DNA from: Synergistota bacterium
Lineage (GTDB): Bacteria; Synergistota; GBS-1
NCBI GenBank assembly: GCA_025060595.1
Contig: JANXBX010000012.1
Coordinates: 1 to 60,489, forward strand
Length of the DNA stretch: 60,489 nt
Direction of reading: 5' to 3'
The position numbers were made by a program, and so were the translations under genes. Shown here in pieces: positions 19,585-28,809 of this stretch; position 1 is the first letter of the stretch, and each line of letters opens with the position of its first letter. The notes beneath the pieces are model-generated. The model ran no database searches and was not told where the DNA came from. It saw nothing but the letters and a program-made list of their open reading frames with translations.

Positions 19585-20852
19585 TAGCATTTATTGCCTT
19601 TTTGATTATGGGAATGCCCGTAGCTTTCGCTATAGGAATATCTGGGTTTTTGTGGTTCCTCCAACATCCTGAGCTTCCTATTACTATTCCTATACAAGTT
19701 AGCCTTTCGCAGACGCAAAACTTTACTCTTCTAGCTATTCCTCTTTTCATTTTAGCCGGTAATGTAATGAATTATGCAGGTGTAACAAGCAGGCTTATGA
19801 GCTTTGCTTCCTCTTTAACTGGCCACATGAGAGGAGGGTTAGCTCAGGTTTCAGCGGTTCTTTCAACCTTGATGGGAGGAGTTTCTGGCTCAAGCATTGC
19901 CGATGCGGCTATGGAAACGAGGATGTTAGGGCCGGAGATGCTTAAAAGGGGATATCCGAAGGGCTTTGCTGTGGCTGTCAACGTTTGGACGTCTCTGATT
20001 ACCCCTATTATTCCTCCGGGTATAGCTTTCATTATTTACGGAACCATAGGTCAAGTCTCGATCGGTAGGCTATTTGCAGCAGGTATCGTTCCTGGACTTC
20101 TCTTGATGGTTGCTTTCATGATCGCTATATGGATCTCTGCTATTCGTATGGGTTTAAAGCCGGAGAAGGAGAGACGTGCTCCTTTTGTTGAGGTGGCAAG
20201 AGCTTTTGGAAAGAGCTTCTGGGCGGTGCTCTTTCCGGTATTCCTTATCTTCAGCTTAAGGGCAGGAGTATTTATGCCATCTGAGGTCGGTTCCTTTGCA
20301 GTGATATACGGTTTGATTTTGGGGTTCCTATTTTATAGAGAGCTTGATCTAAGAACCTTCTTGACTCGGACGCTGGATGACTCTATTGGCGATGTGGGAA
20401 GTGTAATGTACATACTTGCAATGTCAGCCATATTTAGCTATGGCATGGTTTGGGAGAAGACTCCTGAAATTCTTGCTGATTTCTTGCTTGGTATAAGCGA
20501 TAATCCTATCGTTTTGATGTTTATGATAGTAGGTTTCCTTATATTCGCTGGCCTTTTTGTAGATGCAACAGCTTTGATACTTATGTTGACAGCGGTTTTT
20601 CTTCCTGTAGCCAAGAGAGTTGGCTTAGATCCGGTTCACTTTGGGCTTGTTTTTATAATATCTGCAGCTATGGGTAATCAAACTCCGCCTGTAGGGGCCT
20701 CTATGTATGCAGGATGTTCTATCCTTGGGGCTTCTATAGAGGAGTATACGATGGCTTCTTTCCCATTCTTTATAGCTGTTGTTGCTGTGATAATAGTTTT
20801 AATGTTTTTCCCTCAGCTTGTTCTTTTCTTACCCAATCTTCTTTTTGGATGA
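19569..20852 (+). CDS. TRAP transporter large membrane subunit DctM
   Basis: The 427-residue, 12-TM-type permease has GMPVAFAIGISG at its N-terminus, MGGVSGSSIADAA, the PPGIAFIIYG region and NQTPPVGASMY late in the protein, all hallmarks of the DctM family. It moves substrate with sodium or protons, working with the DctP and DctQ proteins just upstream. A GGAGG site lies inside dctQ before its ATG. Confidence 0.92.
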   Translation: MLIVIIAFIAFLIMGMPVAFAIGISGFLWFLQHPELPITIPIQVSLSQTQNFTLLAIPLFILAGNVMNYAGVTSRLMSFASSLTGHMRGGLAQVSAVLSTLMGGVSGSSIADAAMETRMLGPEMLKRGYPKGFAVAVNVWTSLITPIIPPGIAFIIYGTIGQVSIGRLFAAGIVPGLLLMVAFMIAIWISAIRMGLKPEKERRAPFVEVARAFGKSFWAVLFPVFLIFSLRAGVFMPSEVGSFAVIYGLILGFLFYRELDLRTFLTRTLDDSIGDVGSVMYILAMSAIFSYGMVWEKTPEILADFLLGISDNPIVLMFMIVGFLIFAGLFVDATALILMLTAVFLPVAKRVGLDPVHFGLVFIISAAMGNQTPPVGASMYAGCSILGASIEEYTMASFPFFIAVVAVIIVLMFFPQLVLFLPNLLFG

Positions 20853-20867
20853 GAGGAGGTTTTAAGC

Positions 20868-21623
20868 ATGAATTTTAAAGGTAAAGTAGTGTTAATAACT
20901 GGTGCAACATCTGGTATAGGGCGTAAGGCCGCCATTATGTTCGCAGAAAGAGGGGCAAAGGTGGCGGTAAACGGTACTTCCGAGGAAAGAGGTAAGGAAG
21001 TGGTTGAAGAGATAAAGAAGGTAGGAGGAGAGGCTATATTTATTCCTGGTGATGTATCCAAGGATGCCAAAAGGATAGTCGAAAAAACTATAGAGGCTTT
21101 CGGTAGAATTGATATCCTTGTTAACAATGCTGGGATAGTTTTATACGGAGATGCTGAGGAGGCTACGGAAGAACAGTTTGAAAAAACAATGGATGTGAAT
21201 GTGAAGGGGCCTTTTCTTCTTTCAAAATACGCTATCCCTTATATGAAGAGCCAAGGTGGAGGGGTTATAGTTAATGTTTCTTCTGAGGTTGGGCTTGTTG
21301 GCATCCCTAAGAGGTGCGTTTATAGCATTTCCAAGGCTGCCCTTTTGGGTTTGACTAGGTCTTTGGCGGTTGATTATGTTGGCTATGGGATAAGGGTTAA
21401 CGCAATTTGCCCTGGTACTACTCATTCTCGGGGTTTGGCAGAGAGAATTAAGGCTTCGCCTGATCCTGAAGGGATGGTTAATAGAATCGTTTCGAGGATA
21501 CCTATGAAGCGCCTTGGGAAGGAAGAGGAGATAGCTTTTGCAATTCTTTTTGCCGCTTGTGATGAGGCTGGCTTCATGACGGGTAGCATAATAAACATCG
21601 ATGGCGGCTCAACAGCGGTCTAG
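20868..21623 (+). CDS. Short-chain dehydrogenase/reductase (SDR), gluconate 5-dehydrogenase-like
   Basis: This classical 251-residue SDR has the cofactor motif TGATSGIG, NNAG, the catalytic serine in NVSSEVG and YSISK. The C-terminal INIDGGSTAV is typical of the family. In this operon it likely oxidises or reduces a sugar acid, for example a ketogluconate, but sequence alone does not fix the substrate. It starts 15 bases after dctM. Confidence 0.85.
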   Translation: MNFKGKVVLITGATSGIGRKAAIMFAERGAKVAVNGTSEERGKEVVEEIKKVGGEAIFIPGDVSKDAKRIVEKTIEAFGRIDILVNNAGIVLYGDAEEATEEQFEKTMDVNVKGPFLLSKYAIPYMKSQGGGVIVNVSSEVGLVGIPKRCVYSISKAALLGLTRSLAVDYVGYGIRVNAICPGTTHSRGLAERIKASPDPEGMVNRIVSRIPMKRLGKEEEIAFAILFAACDEAGFMTGSIINIDGGSTAV

Positions 21624-21645
21624 GAGCTTTGGAGGTGCTTAAAAT

Positions 21646-23088
21646 ATGGGGATCTGCGTCGGGCTTGATATAGGAACTACAGGGCTTAAGGTTGTAGCTT
21701 ATGATTCTTCAAAGAGCTCCATAGAGATGGACGAGGGCTTTCACTATGAGCCTAAGTCTCTTGGTCCTGGAAGGTTTGAGCAAGACCCTAAAGAGGTTGA
21801 AGATGCGGTATTTAATGCCTTAAGGAAGGTTAGTGAGAGATTTAAAGATATAGATGCTATAGTTTTAGATTCGGCCTTACATACTATTCTTTTCCTTGAT
21901 AGCGATCTTAAGCCCATTACTAATATCGTTCCCTGGCTTGATGAAAGGACCGTTCCTCAGGTAGAAAGAACACTAAAAGATGAAGCTTTAACTTCAGAGC
22001 TTCACCATAGGACGGGTTGTCCTCCAGCGACTGTTTATCCCTTTTACAAGCTTCTTTGGTTTTATGATAATGAGCCTGAGATCTTAAAGGTAGCATTAAA
22101 GATAGTATCTCAGAAGGATTATATAGTTTACAAGCTCACAGGTTATCTGCTAAGTGATATAAGCGTTGCCTCCGGAAGCGCCTGTTTGGATATAAGGAGG
22201 AAAGAATGGTGTTATGATGTTCTATGGGAGCTTGTAAAGGTTGAAAGTGATAAGTTTCCTGAGCTGTCTAATCCTTTAGAGGTCTTGGCCTTAAGTAAAG
22301 AGGCCTCTTTAAGGACCGGTTTGCCTGAAGGAACCCCAGTGATCCTGGGGTTTTCCGATGCGGCAGCTTCGAGCATAGGGGCTGGAGCAGGTATTGAAGA
22401 CTCTATTACCGTTTCCGTTGGTAGTAGCGCTGCTATTAGAGCTATAGTAGAGAATCCCCCTAGTGAGTATCCTGCTCCTGGTGTCTGGTGCTACCTCTTG
22501 GATGAAAAGCTTTATCTCTCTGGAGTAGCTATAAAGAATGGAGGCTATGTATTTGACTGGTATGTTAAGCTCTTCTCAAAGAGAAGTTACCCTGAGATAA
22601 TTAATATGGTTGAAAGAGATATAGAGGCTAATTTAGATAACCCTGTTTTATTTTACCCTTTCATTTTTGGGAAAAGGTTCCCCAAGTTTGATCCCGTTCC
22701 TCGGGCGAGATTTGATAACCTCACAAGCTCAACCACAGAGGCTCAAGTTGCAAGGGCAGTTCTAGAGGGCATAGCGTTCAACCTTAAGCGCGTGTTCGAT
22801 ACTGTTAAAAAGATACCCAGGACCCTAAGGAAGGTTGTTGCTACAGGGGGCTTAACTCAAGCCGATATCTGGATGAGGATGCTTTCATCCATATTCGAGC
22901 ATGAGATAGTGGTTCAAAGCCAGCGTCAAGGTGCTGCCTTGGGAGCTATACTTTACTTTTTAAGCGATGGAAACCTTAATTCGATTAACCTAGAGGCGTT
23001 TTCTCACGAGCTTAAAAGATATTCTCCAAGTGAACCGCTTTTAAGTTACTATAAAAAGGCTTACGAAAGGTGGCTTAATAGGCTCTAA
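21646..23088 (+). CDS. FGGY-family carbohydrate kinase, gluconokinase-like
   Basis: The 480-residue protein has the FGGY kinase layout: an N-terminal DIGTTGLKVVAYD phosphate-binding loop and a C-terminal half with the GFSDAAASSIGAG and ATGGLTQADIWMRM ATP-site motifs. The segment SALHTILFLD resembles FGGY gluconokinases, which phosphorylate D-gluconate at C6. This would fit as the exit of an epimerase/dehydrogenase pathway toward 6-phosphogluconate and KDPG. It closes the operon that starts at 15786. Confidence 0.82.
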   Translation: MGICVGLDIGTTGLKVVAYDSSKSSIEMDEGFHYEPKSLGPGRFEQDPKEVEDAVFNALRKVSERFKDIDAIVLDSALHTILFLDSDLKPITNIVPWLDERTVPQVERTLKDEALTSELHHRTGCPPATVYPFYKLLWFYDNEPEILKVALKIVSQKDYIVYKLTGYLLSDISVASGSACLDIRRKEWCYDVLWELVKVESDKFPELSNPLEVLALSKEASLRTGLPEGTPVILGFSDAAASSIGAGAGIEDSITVSVGSSAAIRAIVENPPSEYPAPGVWCYLLDEKLYLSGVAIKNGGYVFDWYVKLFSKRSYPEIINMVERDIEANLDNPVLFYPFIFGKRFPKFDPVPRARFDNLTSSTTEAQVARAVLEGIAFNLKRVFDTVKKIPRTLRKVVATGGLTQADIWMRMLSSIFEHEIVVQSQRQGAALGAILYFLSDGNLNSINLEAFSHELKRYSPSEPLLSYYKKAYERWLNRL

Positions 23089-23105
23089 AAAAATAGTTTA
23101 TTATC

Positions 23106-23134
23106 TTGAAATTACCGTAAATTTATGTTACTAT
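23106..23134 (+). promoter_or_regulatory. Promoter of the pseudopilin pair
   Basis: TTGAAA (23106-23111) and TACTAT (23129-23134) are separated by exactly 17 bases, a good sigma70 promoter 20 bases before the first pilin frame. Confidence 0.65.
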
Positions 23135-23153
23135 TTCTTTAAAATACAAGTAG

Positions 23154-23783
23154 GTGGGTGATCTCGCTTTCCTCAAGAGAAAGGCTTTTACTCTGGTTGA
23201 GCTTTTAGTGGTAATAGCGATAGTGGGTGCCCTTTTAGCTATGCTTTATCCGAGCTTTCATAGGGCTATTATTAAAAGTAAAGTATCTCGAGTTTTAGCC
23301 GATATATATGCTGTTAAGTCTGCGGCCTTAATTTATTACACTGATACTGGACTTTTCCCTCCTGACGATGATTGTTACACGGTTCATAATGTTCCCTACC
23401 ATGGTCTTGACTTTTTGGAAAATAGGGCTAACGTCTCTGGATGGAGGGGCCCTTATCTTGAAAAATGGCCTAAAAACCCGTTTTGCGTTAGGGATCCGGT
23501 CAATAGGGAGTCTGGCTATCAATGGGAAGGGACGTGGGAATCACCAGGATATCCTTATCCTACAGGTGAGCATGGTTATAACTTTGGTAGAGGTTATGAG
23601 CCTTGCATAGAGATAGGGATCCTTGATCTTGGACTTGAGGATAGAAGGTGGGTTCATCTTCTTATAGATAAAACCATAGACGATGGGAATCCTAACACGG
23701 GAAATTATAGGGTTAGAAATCCTGGAAATAACCCGGCAAGCAGTTGGCTGTGGGGATATTATAGAGTCACGATAGGAAAATAA
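23154..23783 (+). CDS. Type II secretion/type IV pilus pseudopilin
   Basis: The 209-residue protein has the class III signal of pilins: basic FLKRKA followed by [20 protein letters not shown] with Glu at mature position 5. The residue before the cleavage site is Ala rather than the usual Gly. The C-terminal part, rich in glycine, proline and tryptophan (GWRGPYLEKWPKNPF), resembles GspG-like major pseudopilins. The GTG start sits inside the likely ribosome site AGGTGGGTGATC, and no other usable codon follows, so the exact start is uncertain. No assembly ATPase or secretin gene is nearby. Confidence 0.78.
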   Translation: MGDLAFLKRKAFTLVELLVVIAIVGALLAMLYPSFHRAIIKSKVSRVLADIYAVKSAALIYYTDTGLFPPDDDCYTVHNVPYHGLDFLENRANVSGWRGPYLEKWPKNPFCVRDPVNRESGYQWEGTWESPGYPYPTGEHGYNFGRGYEPCIEIGILDLGLEDRRWVHLLIDKTIDDGNPNTGNYRVRNPGNNPASSWLWGYYRVTIGK

Positions 23784-23809
23784 GTTTTTATACTAAGGGG
23801 GTGATATAG

Positions 23810-24298
23810 TTGAAGAAAGGGAAGAAAAAGGGTTTTACGCTTGTTGAGCTTCTGGTTGTTATAGCCATAATAGGTATACTTGTAGCGATAATTACTCCTA
23901 ATGCTTTTAATGCTATCGAGAGGGCTAAAATAGCGAGATGTGAGGCTGATTTACACGCTATTAAGAGCGGAGCTTTGGCTTATTACATCGACGTGGGTGA
24001 TTGGCCAAACCAGCTCCAAGACCTTATTACCTCTTCTGTAACTGGATGGGATGGCCCTTATCTTGAGAAGCTACCTACCAAGTCTCCTTGGGGTAACTAT
24101 AGTTTGACTAAAACGAAGCCGACTGGTCTATATACTGGTGTGAACTATTCCTTATTTGTTAGCGTTGCAACTGTTCCCATCGAGGTGGCTAAGAAGATAG
24201 ATGTTGACCTTGACGGGACTGAGAGTGCCACAAGCGGAGCCGTTCAATATGCTACTGGAACTACCACTACGCTCTATTACGGCATAGGCCAGCAATAG
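23810..24298 (+). CDS. GspG-like pseudopilin
   Basis: The 162-residue protein starts at a TTG after GGGGGTGATATAG. A canonical prepilin site [24 protein letters not shown] is followed by a long hydrophobic helix. The body carries [20 protein letters not shown] and [19 protein letters not shown], the pattern of GspG major pseudopilins, and aligns in layout with the preceding gene. The pair may be substrates of a type II or type IV system encoded elsewhere. Confidence 0.85.
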   Translation: MKKGKKKGFTLVELLVVIAIIGILVAIITPNAFNAIERAKIARCEADLHAIKSGALAYYIDVGDWPNQLQDLITSSVTGWDGPYLEKLPTKSPWGNYSLTKTKPTGLYTGVNYSLFVSVATVPIEVAKKIDVDLDGTESATSGAVQYATGTTTTLYYGIGQQ

Positions 24299-24307
24299 GG
24301 ATCTCTC

Positions 24308-24348
24308 AAAGGGTTGGGAGCTTAAGCTCTCAACCCTTTATATTTTTT
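24308..24348 (+). terminator. Terminator after the pseudopilin genes
   Basis: AAAGGGTTGGGAGCTT (24308-24323) pairs with AAGCTCTCAACCCTTT (24324-24339) with one G-U, followed by TATATTTTTTA. It ends only five bases before the next start codon. Confidence 0.88.
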
Positions 24349-24352
24349 ATGT

Positions 24353-25060
24353 ATGAAGGCTAAGGCTTTAGGTATAGCTCTTTTAATCTTTCTTTTCATA
24401 CGGGATGCGGGATCCGAGGTCATAACCCGATTACCTACCTATGAAAGAGTGGTTGCTCTCACTTTTGATGCTTGTGAAACCAAGACTCCATCTTATCTTG
24501 ACTGGAAGATAGTTAACTTCCTCATTGGGGAAAAGATCCCTTTTACCTTGTTTGTGAGCGGAAAGTTCCTAGAAAGAAACATGGAGGAAATAAGGAAAGT
24601 ATATAAAACCGGACTAATGAGCCTCCAAAATCATTCGTATCTTCACGTTCAGAATATGGAGAGATTAAGTCCCGATGAAATAGAGAGGGATGTTAAAAGA
24701 AACGAGAGACTGATCCTCGAGGCGGTTAATAAAAAGCCCATTTACTTTAGGTTTCCTGCAGGTAATTACGATGAGCGTTCGCTTAAGGTGGTTGAAAGCC
24801 TGGGATATAGGGTTATTCATTGGAGCTTTGCAAGTGGGGATCCAGATAGGAGGATAACGCCTGAGATGCTTACATCGCACGTTTTAAAAAATACAAAGCC
24901 TGGTAGCATATTAATATTTCATGCGAATGGTAGAGGATATTCAACAGGTGATGCGCTACCTATGATCGTTAAGGAGCTACGCTTAAGAGGATATAGGTTT
25001 GTTAGATTGGAAGACTATATTCCTCCTATTTTTTCTGTATCTCACAGCTGCAGGTTATAA
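24353..25060 (+). CDS. Polysaccharide deacetylase-family (NodB-like) secreted protein
   Basis: The 235-residue protein has an N-terminal signal or anchor helix (residues 3-20) and a NodB fold with LTFDACE (D39, A40), the zinc pair H94-x3-H98, RFPAGNYD and a final LIFHANG. In classical enzymes the first motif is TFDD; here the second aspartate, a metal ligand, is Ala, as in a known TFDAC subset, so activity may differ. The ATG follows directly on the pilin terminator, has no Shine-Dalgarno and has TATATT (24339-24344) eight bases upstream, suggesting a leaderless message. The 3' end overlaps convergent nrdJ by 35 bases. Confidence 0.78.
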   Translation: MKAKALGIALLIFLFIRDAGSEVITRLPTYERVVALTFDACETKTPSYLDWKIVNFLIGEKIPFTLFVSGKFLERNMEEIRKVYKTGLMSLQNHSYLHVQNMERLSPDEIERDVKRNERLILEAVNKKPIYFRFPAGNYDERSLKVVESLGYRVIHWSFASGDPDRRITPEMLTSHVLKNTKPGSILIFHANGRGYSTGDALPMIVKELRLRGYRFVRLEDYIPPIFSVSHSCRL

Positions 25061-26840
25061 CTTGTTTTCTTTTAGATCTATCTCTATAGACCGTTATTCC
25101 CTTGCATCCGAGGCTCCAGGCTGAAAGAAAGATCTCCCTTACGTTCTCCTTAGAGGCTTCCTCTTTAATGTTAACCGTTTTAGATACACCGGCATCTACA
25201 TATCTTTGTGCTGAGGCGAGGACCTTAACATGAGCTTGAGGATCAATTTCATGAGCTGTTTTGACGGTTGCTCTTTTCTCATCGCTTAAGCATCTTAAGG
25301 ATGGATCCTCTATGTCAATGATCTTTTCCTCACCGTTTATTTCTACTCTTCTTTTATAGTTTCTGCTGAAGATGGGCTCTATCCCCGAAGAGGTTTCCGC
25401 GATCATGGATATGGTTCCCGTCGGTGCTATCGTTAGGATTCGGGAGTTAAAGGTTCCCTCACACGTCTGTTTAGAGAGATTTTCCCAATCGATTTTCATT
25501 TCCTTCCAGAACTCTTTTACTTCTCTATCTTCCTCCTCTTCCCAGGCTATAGGTAATCTCTTACTTATCTTATATATAGATTTATCAAATAGTGGGAAGC
25601 TGCCAAATCTTAAAGAGAGCTCGTTTGAGTAAGATCGGGCCACATAGTATATAAAAGATAGTATCTTTTTTAATAGCCTTATGGCTTCCTCAGAATCGTA
25701 GCTTATTCCAAGCTTTGCTAAAGCATGAGCGAAACCCATAATTCCCAGACCTATCGGTCTTGCTCCTCTTGCGTATTTATCTATCTGGGACAATGGGTAT
25801 AAGCTCATATCTATAACTGCGTTTAACGCTCTTACAGCTACTTTCACGGTTTCACCAAGCTCGTTCCAGTTTATTTCATCTTTATCTGAGAATTTGGCAA
25901 TGTCTATCGAGCCCAAGTTGCAAGAGCCCCAGGGATGCAGTGGCTCCTCACCGCAGGGATTTGTCGCCTCTATCCTTGAATATCCAGGTAGATCATTAAA
26001 TAGATTTATCCTATCTATAAAGATTAAGCCTGGATCTCCAGTTTCCCACGCTTGGTTAACTATCTCATCGAAGAGCTCACTCGCTTTAACCCTTTTCCAT
26101 ACGCTTCCGTTTCTTGGGTTTACAAGATCCCATGGCTCTTTTCTTAAAACCGATTCCATGAATCGAGAGTTTATCTTAATCGATAGGTTAAAGTTCTTGA
26201 AGGCCCTTTCATCAGACTTGGCCCTTATAAAGCTTATTATGTCAGGGTGATTAGCGCTTAAGATCCCCATGTTTGCTCCTCTTCTTCTATAACCGGATTT
26301 TATAACCTCCGTATTGAGATCGAAAAGCTTCATGAACTCAATTGGTCCAGAGGCGGCCCCAGAGACCTCCTTAACGCTATCCCCCGACGGCCTCAAGGGG
26401 GAGAAATCTATTCCCACTCCTCCACCTGTTTTAAATATTAATCCTTGAGCTCTTAAAGCATCGTATATCTCTTCCAAGCTATCACCAATAGGAACTACAA
26501 AGCAAGCCGATCCAGATTCTCCCTCTATTCTATTTTTATATATTTCCTTATAATCGCTTAATGTGGGCTTTCCTTTATAGAGCAATTCGCACTTGCCTTT
26601 AAGCAAGCATCCTATCCCAGCATTAAAGAGCAAGGGGGAGTTTCCGAGAAAAAGCTTTTCCTTGAATAAGGTGAAAAACCTCTCCTCCCAAATTGATGCT
26701 TCCCTTTCGCTTTCTCTTAAGATCGCTTCAGCTGTTGCAAGCCACCTTGCCACTCTTCGGCAAAGCTCTTCATAGCTTTTTTCTCCGGGTAAGTAATACC
26801 TTTTACCCTTAAGTATAGTTTCCGGCAAATTATAGCTCAT
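25026..26840 (-). CDS. nrdJ: Class II (adenosylcobalamin-dependent) ribonucleotide reductase
   Basis: This enzyme makes deoxyribonucleotides with a B12 radical and needs no oxygen. The compact 604-residue protein has SACFVVPIGDS, GGGVGIDFSPLRP, the radical-site NPCGEEPL motif and QRYVDAGVSKTVN, followed by GCKGITVYRDRS, all typical of NrdJ. The C-terminal tail ends with a redox-type cysteine pair TCSC. The lack of an ATP-cone domain and its small size put it with the thermophile-type short NrdJ enzymes. It is the last gene of a minus-strand run after the beta-propeller gene, which it overlaps by 11 bases. Confidence 0.94.
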   Translation of the reverse strand: MSYNLPETILKGKRYYLPGEKSYEELCRRVARWLATAEAILRESEREASIWEERFFTLFKEKLFLGNSPLLFNAGIGCLLKGKCELLYKGKPTLSDYKEIYKNRIEGESGSACFVVPIGDSLEEIYDALRAQGLIFKTGGGVGIDFSPLRPSGDSVKEVSGAASGPIEFMKLFDLNTEVIKSGYRRRGANMGILSANHPDIISFIRAKSDERAFKNFNLSIKINSRFMESVLRKEPWDLVNPRNGSVWKRVKASELFDEIVNQAWETGDPGLIFIDRINLFNDLPGYSRIEATNPCGEEPLHPWGSCNLGSIDIAKFSDKDEINWNELGETVKVAVRALNAVIDMSLYPLSQIDKYARGARPIGLGIMGFAHALAKLGISYDSEEAIRLLKKILSFIYYVARSYSNELSLRFGSFPLFDKSIYKISKRLPIAWEEEEDREVKEFWKEMKIDWENLSKQTCEGTFNSRILTIAPTGTISMIAETSSGIEPIFSRNYKRRVEINGEEKIIDIEDPSLRCLSDEKRATVKTAHEIDPQAHVKVLASAQRYVDAGVSKTVNIKEEASKENVREIFLSAWSLGCKGITVYRDRSKRKQVITCSCEIQKK

Positions 26841-28809
26841 TCCAGATCCTCCTTAAACCGCTTGGGTTTTTATACTTTTCTAATCCCCTTTCTCCTGGGT
26901 ATATGTTTCTGCCATCAAGCCAAAGCACCCTTGATAGAGCCTTTAAAGAGGAGTTGAAGTAGTTACCAGAGGATATTACCATCCAATCTTCAGAGGAAAA
27001 AGGTAAAAAGCAGAGCCATGGGGTTAAGTTTCTCGAGGATAAAACGTAAAGCTCTCCGGTTTCAAGGAGAGCCACTATTTTGTTTCCGCTTAAAGTAGCT
27101 TTTTTCGCTATTCCGTTTAGATTATGGTAGATTAAAGGTCTCCTTCTTTTAATCGAATAAAGCCAGAGCGTTCCATCTTTACGGGATATAAAGGCCCTTT
27201 CATCATCAACTTTTGTGAGCTTTTCTATTCCTTTCATTTCCTCAAATAGCAGTTTTTCTCCCCTTTCATTAAAGATCGCGATTCCATTTTCCCCCAAGGT
27301 CAAGATGGCCTCGCTGAAAAATATCACCTCTTTGATCTTACCAAGCTTCTCTTCCGTTAGCTCTCTTTCGCTTTCATCCTTAAGGTTAAAAATGGAAAAG
27401 CTAAGCTCATCAGGAGATATAAAAGCGATTAATCCCCTTTCTTCATCTGCGAAGGCATCTTTGTATGGGATTTTTAATCTCTTAGCTACTCTTCCCTTAA
27501 GCTTATAGATAATCACTTCTCCCTTTTGAGGAATAACTAAAGATGCCATATCTTTGAAAAGGAAGAGCCTTTTGTCTCTTAAATCTAGTATCTTTTCTTT
27601 CGTTTCTGAATCATAAAGCCCATCGCTTCTTAAAAGGAGCCTTTCTTCGCTTAATATTATCTCCTTATCCTTTCCCTCCTCTTTAATTTCCCCGCTTTCC
27701 CCCTTCTTTAAATCGTAATATATGTATTTCCCCTTATCTTTAAGGTAGAGCTTTCCATCTTCAAGGAAGGCCTCTCCTTTGAAGAAAAGCTCTGGGGAAA
27801 ATCTCCTTAGGTCCCAGACTATGGCAAAGTTATCTCCCACTTGAGCAAGCTTTTCTCCTTCAAGAGCAAAATCCTTTGTTTTTAAGGCTTTATGAATCGA
27901 TATCAAAGGCTCTCCGTTTAATGTTATTCCTTCCTCGTTCCAGATTAAAATCCCTTTGGAGCTAAGCTTAAACTTCAAGCCCTTAAGATCTTGGATCTCC
28001 CTCTCAAGGGTGTAATTTCCCTCTCTAAGTTTGAAGAGAGAGGCTTTCCCTTTAGGTGAAAGAATAAGGAGAAGATCATCCCTTAAGGTTGCCCTTTCGA
28101 TCTTTTCCTTGACCTTAAGCTCATGTATAGTTGAAAGGCTTCCTAGGTCTACTAGTTTGACCTTTCTATCTTGAAGAATAAGCGCTCTTCCATCTTTTAT
28201 TTCATTATAGTCTTTAATTTTACCGAGCTCTAAAGGGTTGCCTTCTTTTTTAATTGAGTATGCTAAGACCTCACCGCTTTTAATTACTACTAAAAGCATC
28301 TCTCCATCCCTAGAGAGGGAGAGAGCTTTAATGTCGTAAAGCTTCTCCTTTACGGTCAAGATCTTCCCTTTTTCTCTCACGTCGTAAATTTCTACTTCCT
28401 CGTAGGAGGGCATGTAGGCTATTAGCCCTTTACCGTAAGCCACAGGGGTTCCTCTTTCCCTATCTAATCTTAACTCTAAGTTCCACCTTTTTACTCCTTT
28501 CCTTTCCCAAAGCTCTACCCCCTTTTCCCTTATAGCTAAAAGCTTAGTCTCGTCTATAAAGTAAAGCTCCTCTATCTCATCTCCTTCCTGGGAGTAAAGC
28601 CTTCCATCAAGGTAAGAGGGATTGATAGACCTTATCTCTATAAAGTTCCCCTTGTGAGATGTGGCAAGAAGGGATCCCTTTGGCGAAAGATCTGCATTTA
28701 GTATTTCATGTATTGGGTAATCAATTAGTATCTCTAAAGCGAGCGCTCCCGAGGTTGCTAATAAAATCCCCGTTAGAATTAAAGCCTTAAGGATCTTCAT
28801 TCTTTTCAC
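26830..28809 (-). CDS. Exported beta-propeller (WD40-like) protein of unknown function
   Basis: The 659-residue protein has a signal peptide (about residues 1-25) followed by at least ten short beta-rich repeats of the type x-DLSPKGSLLATSHKGNFIEI-, consistent with one or two propellers. The end carries PFSSEDWMVISSGNYFNSS...LSRVLW, which resembles the EWVVITPEGYYNAS element found at the C-terminus of some WD40 proteins linked to caspase-like peptidases; no peptidase domain is present here. It is very rich in Lys and Glu. Start is the GTG (28809) or, three codons later, an ATG. I do not know its function. Confidence 0.7.
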   Translation of the reverse strand: MKRMKILKALILTGILLATSGALALEILIDYPIHEILNADLSPKGSLLATSHKGNFIEIRSINPSYLDGRLYSQEGDEIEELYFIDETKLLAIREKGVELWERKGVKRWNLELRLDRERGTPVAYGKGLIAYMPSYEEVEIYDVREKGKILTVKEKLYDIKALSLSRDGEMLLVVIKSGEVLAYSIKKEGNPLELGKIKDYNEIKDGRALILQDRKVKLVDLGSLSTIHELKVKEKIERATLRDDLLLILSPKGKASLFKLREGNYTLEREIQDLKGLKFKLSSKGILIWNEEGITLNGEPLISIHKALKTKDFALEGEKLAQVGDNFAIVWDLRRFSPELFFKGEAFLEDGKLYLKDKGKYIYYDLKKGESGEIKEEGKDKEIILSEERLLLRSDGLYDSETKEKILDLRDKRLFLFKDMASLVIPQKGEVIIYKLKGRVAKRLKIPYKDAFADEERGLIAFISPDELSFSIFNLKDESERELTEEKLGKIKEVIFFSEAILTLGENGIAIFNERGEKLLFEEMKGIEKLTKVDDERAFISRKDGTLWLYSIKRRRPLIYHNLNGIAKKATLSGNKIVALLETGELYVLSSRNLTPWLCFLPFSSEDWMVISSGNYFNSSLKALSRVLWLDGRNIYPGERGLEKYKNPSGLRRIWNEL

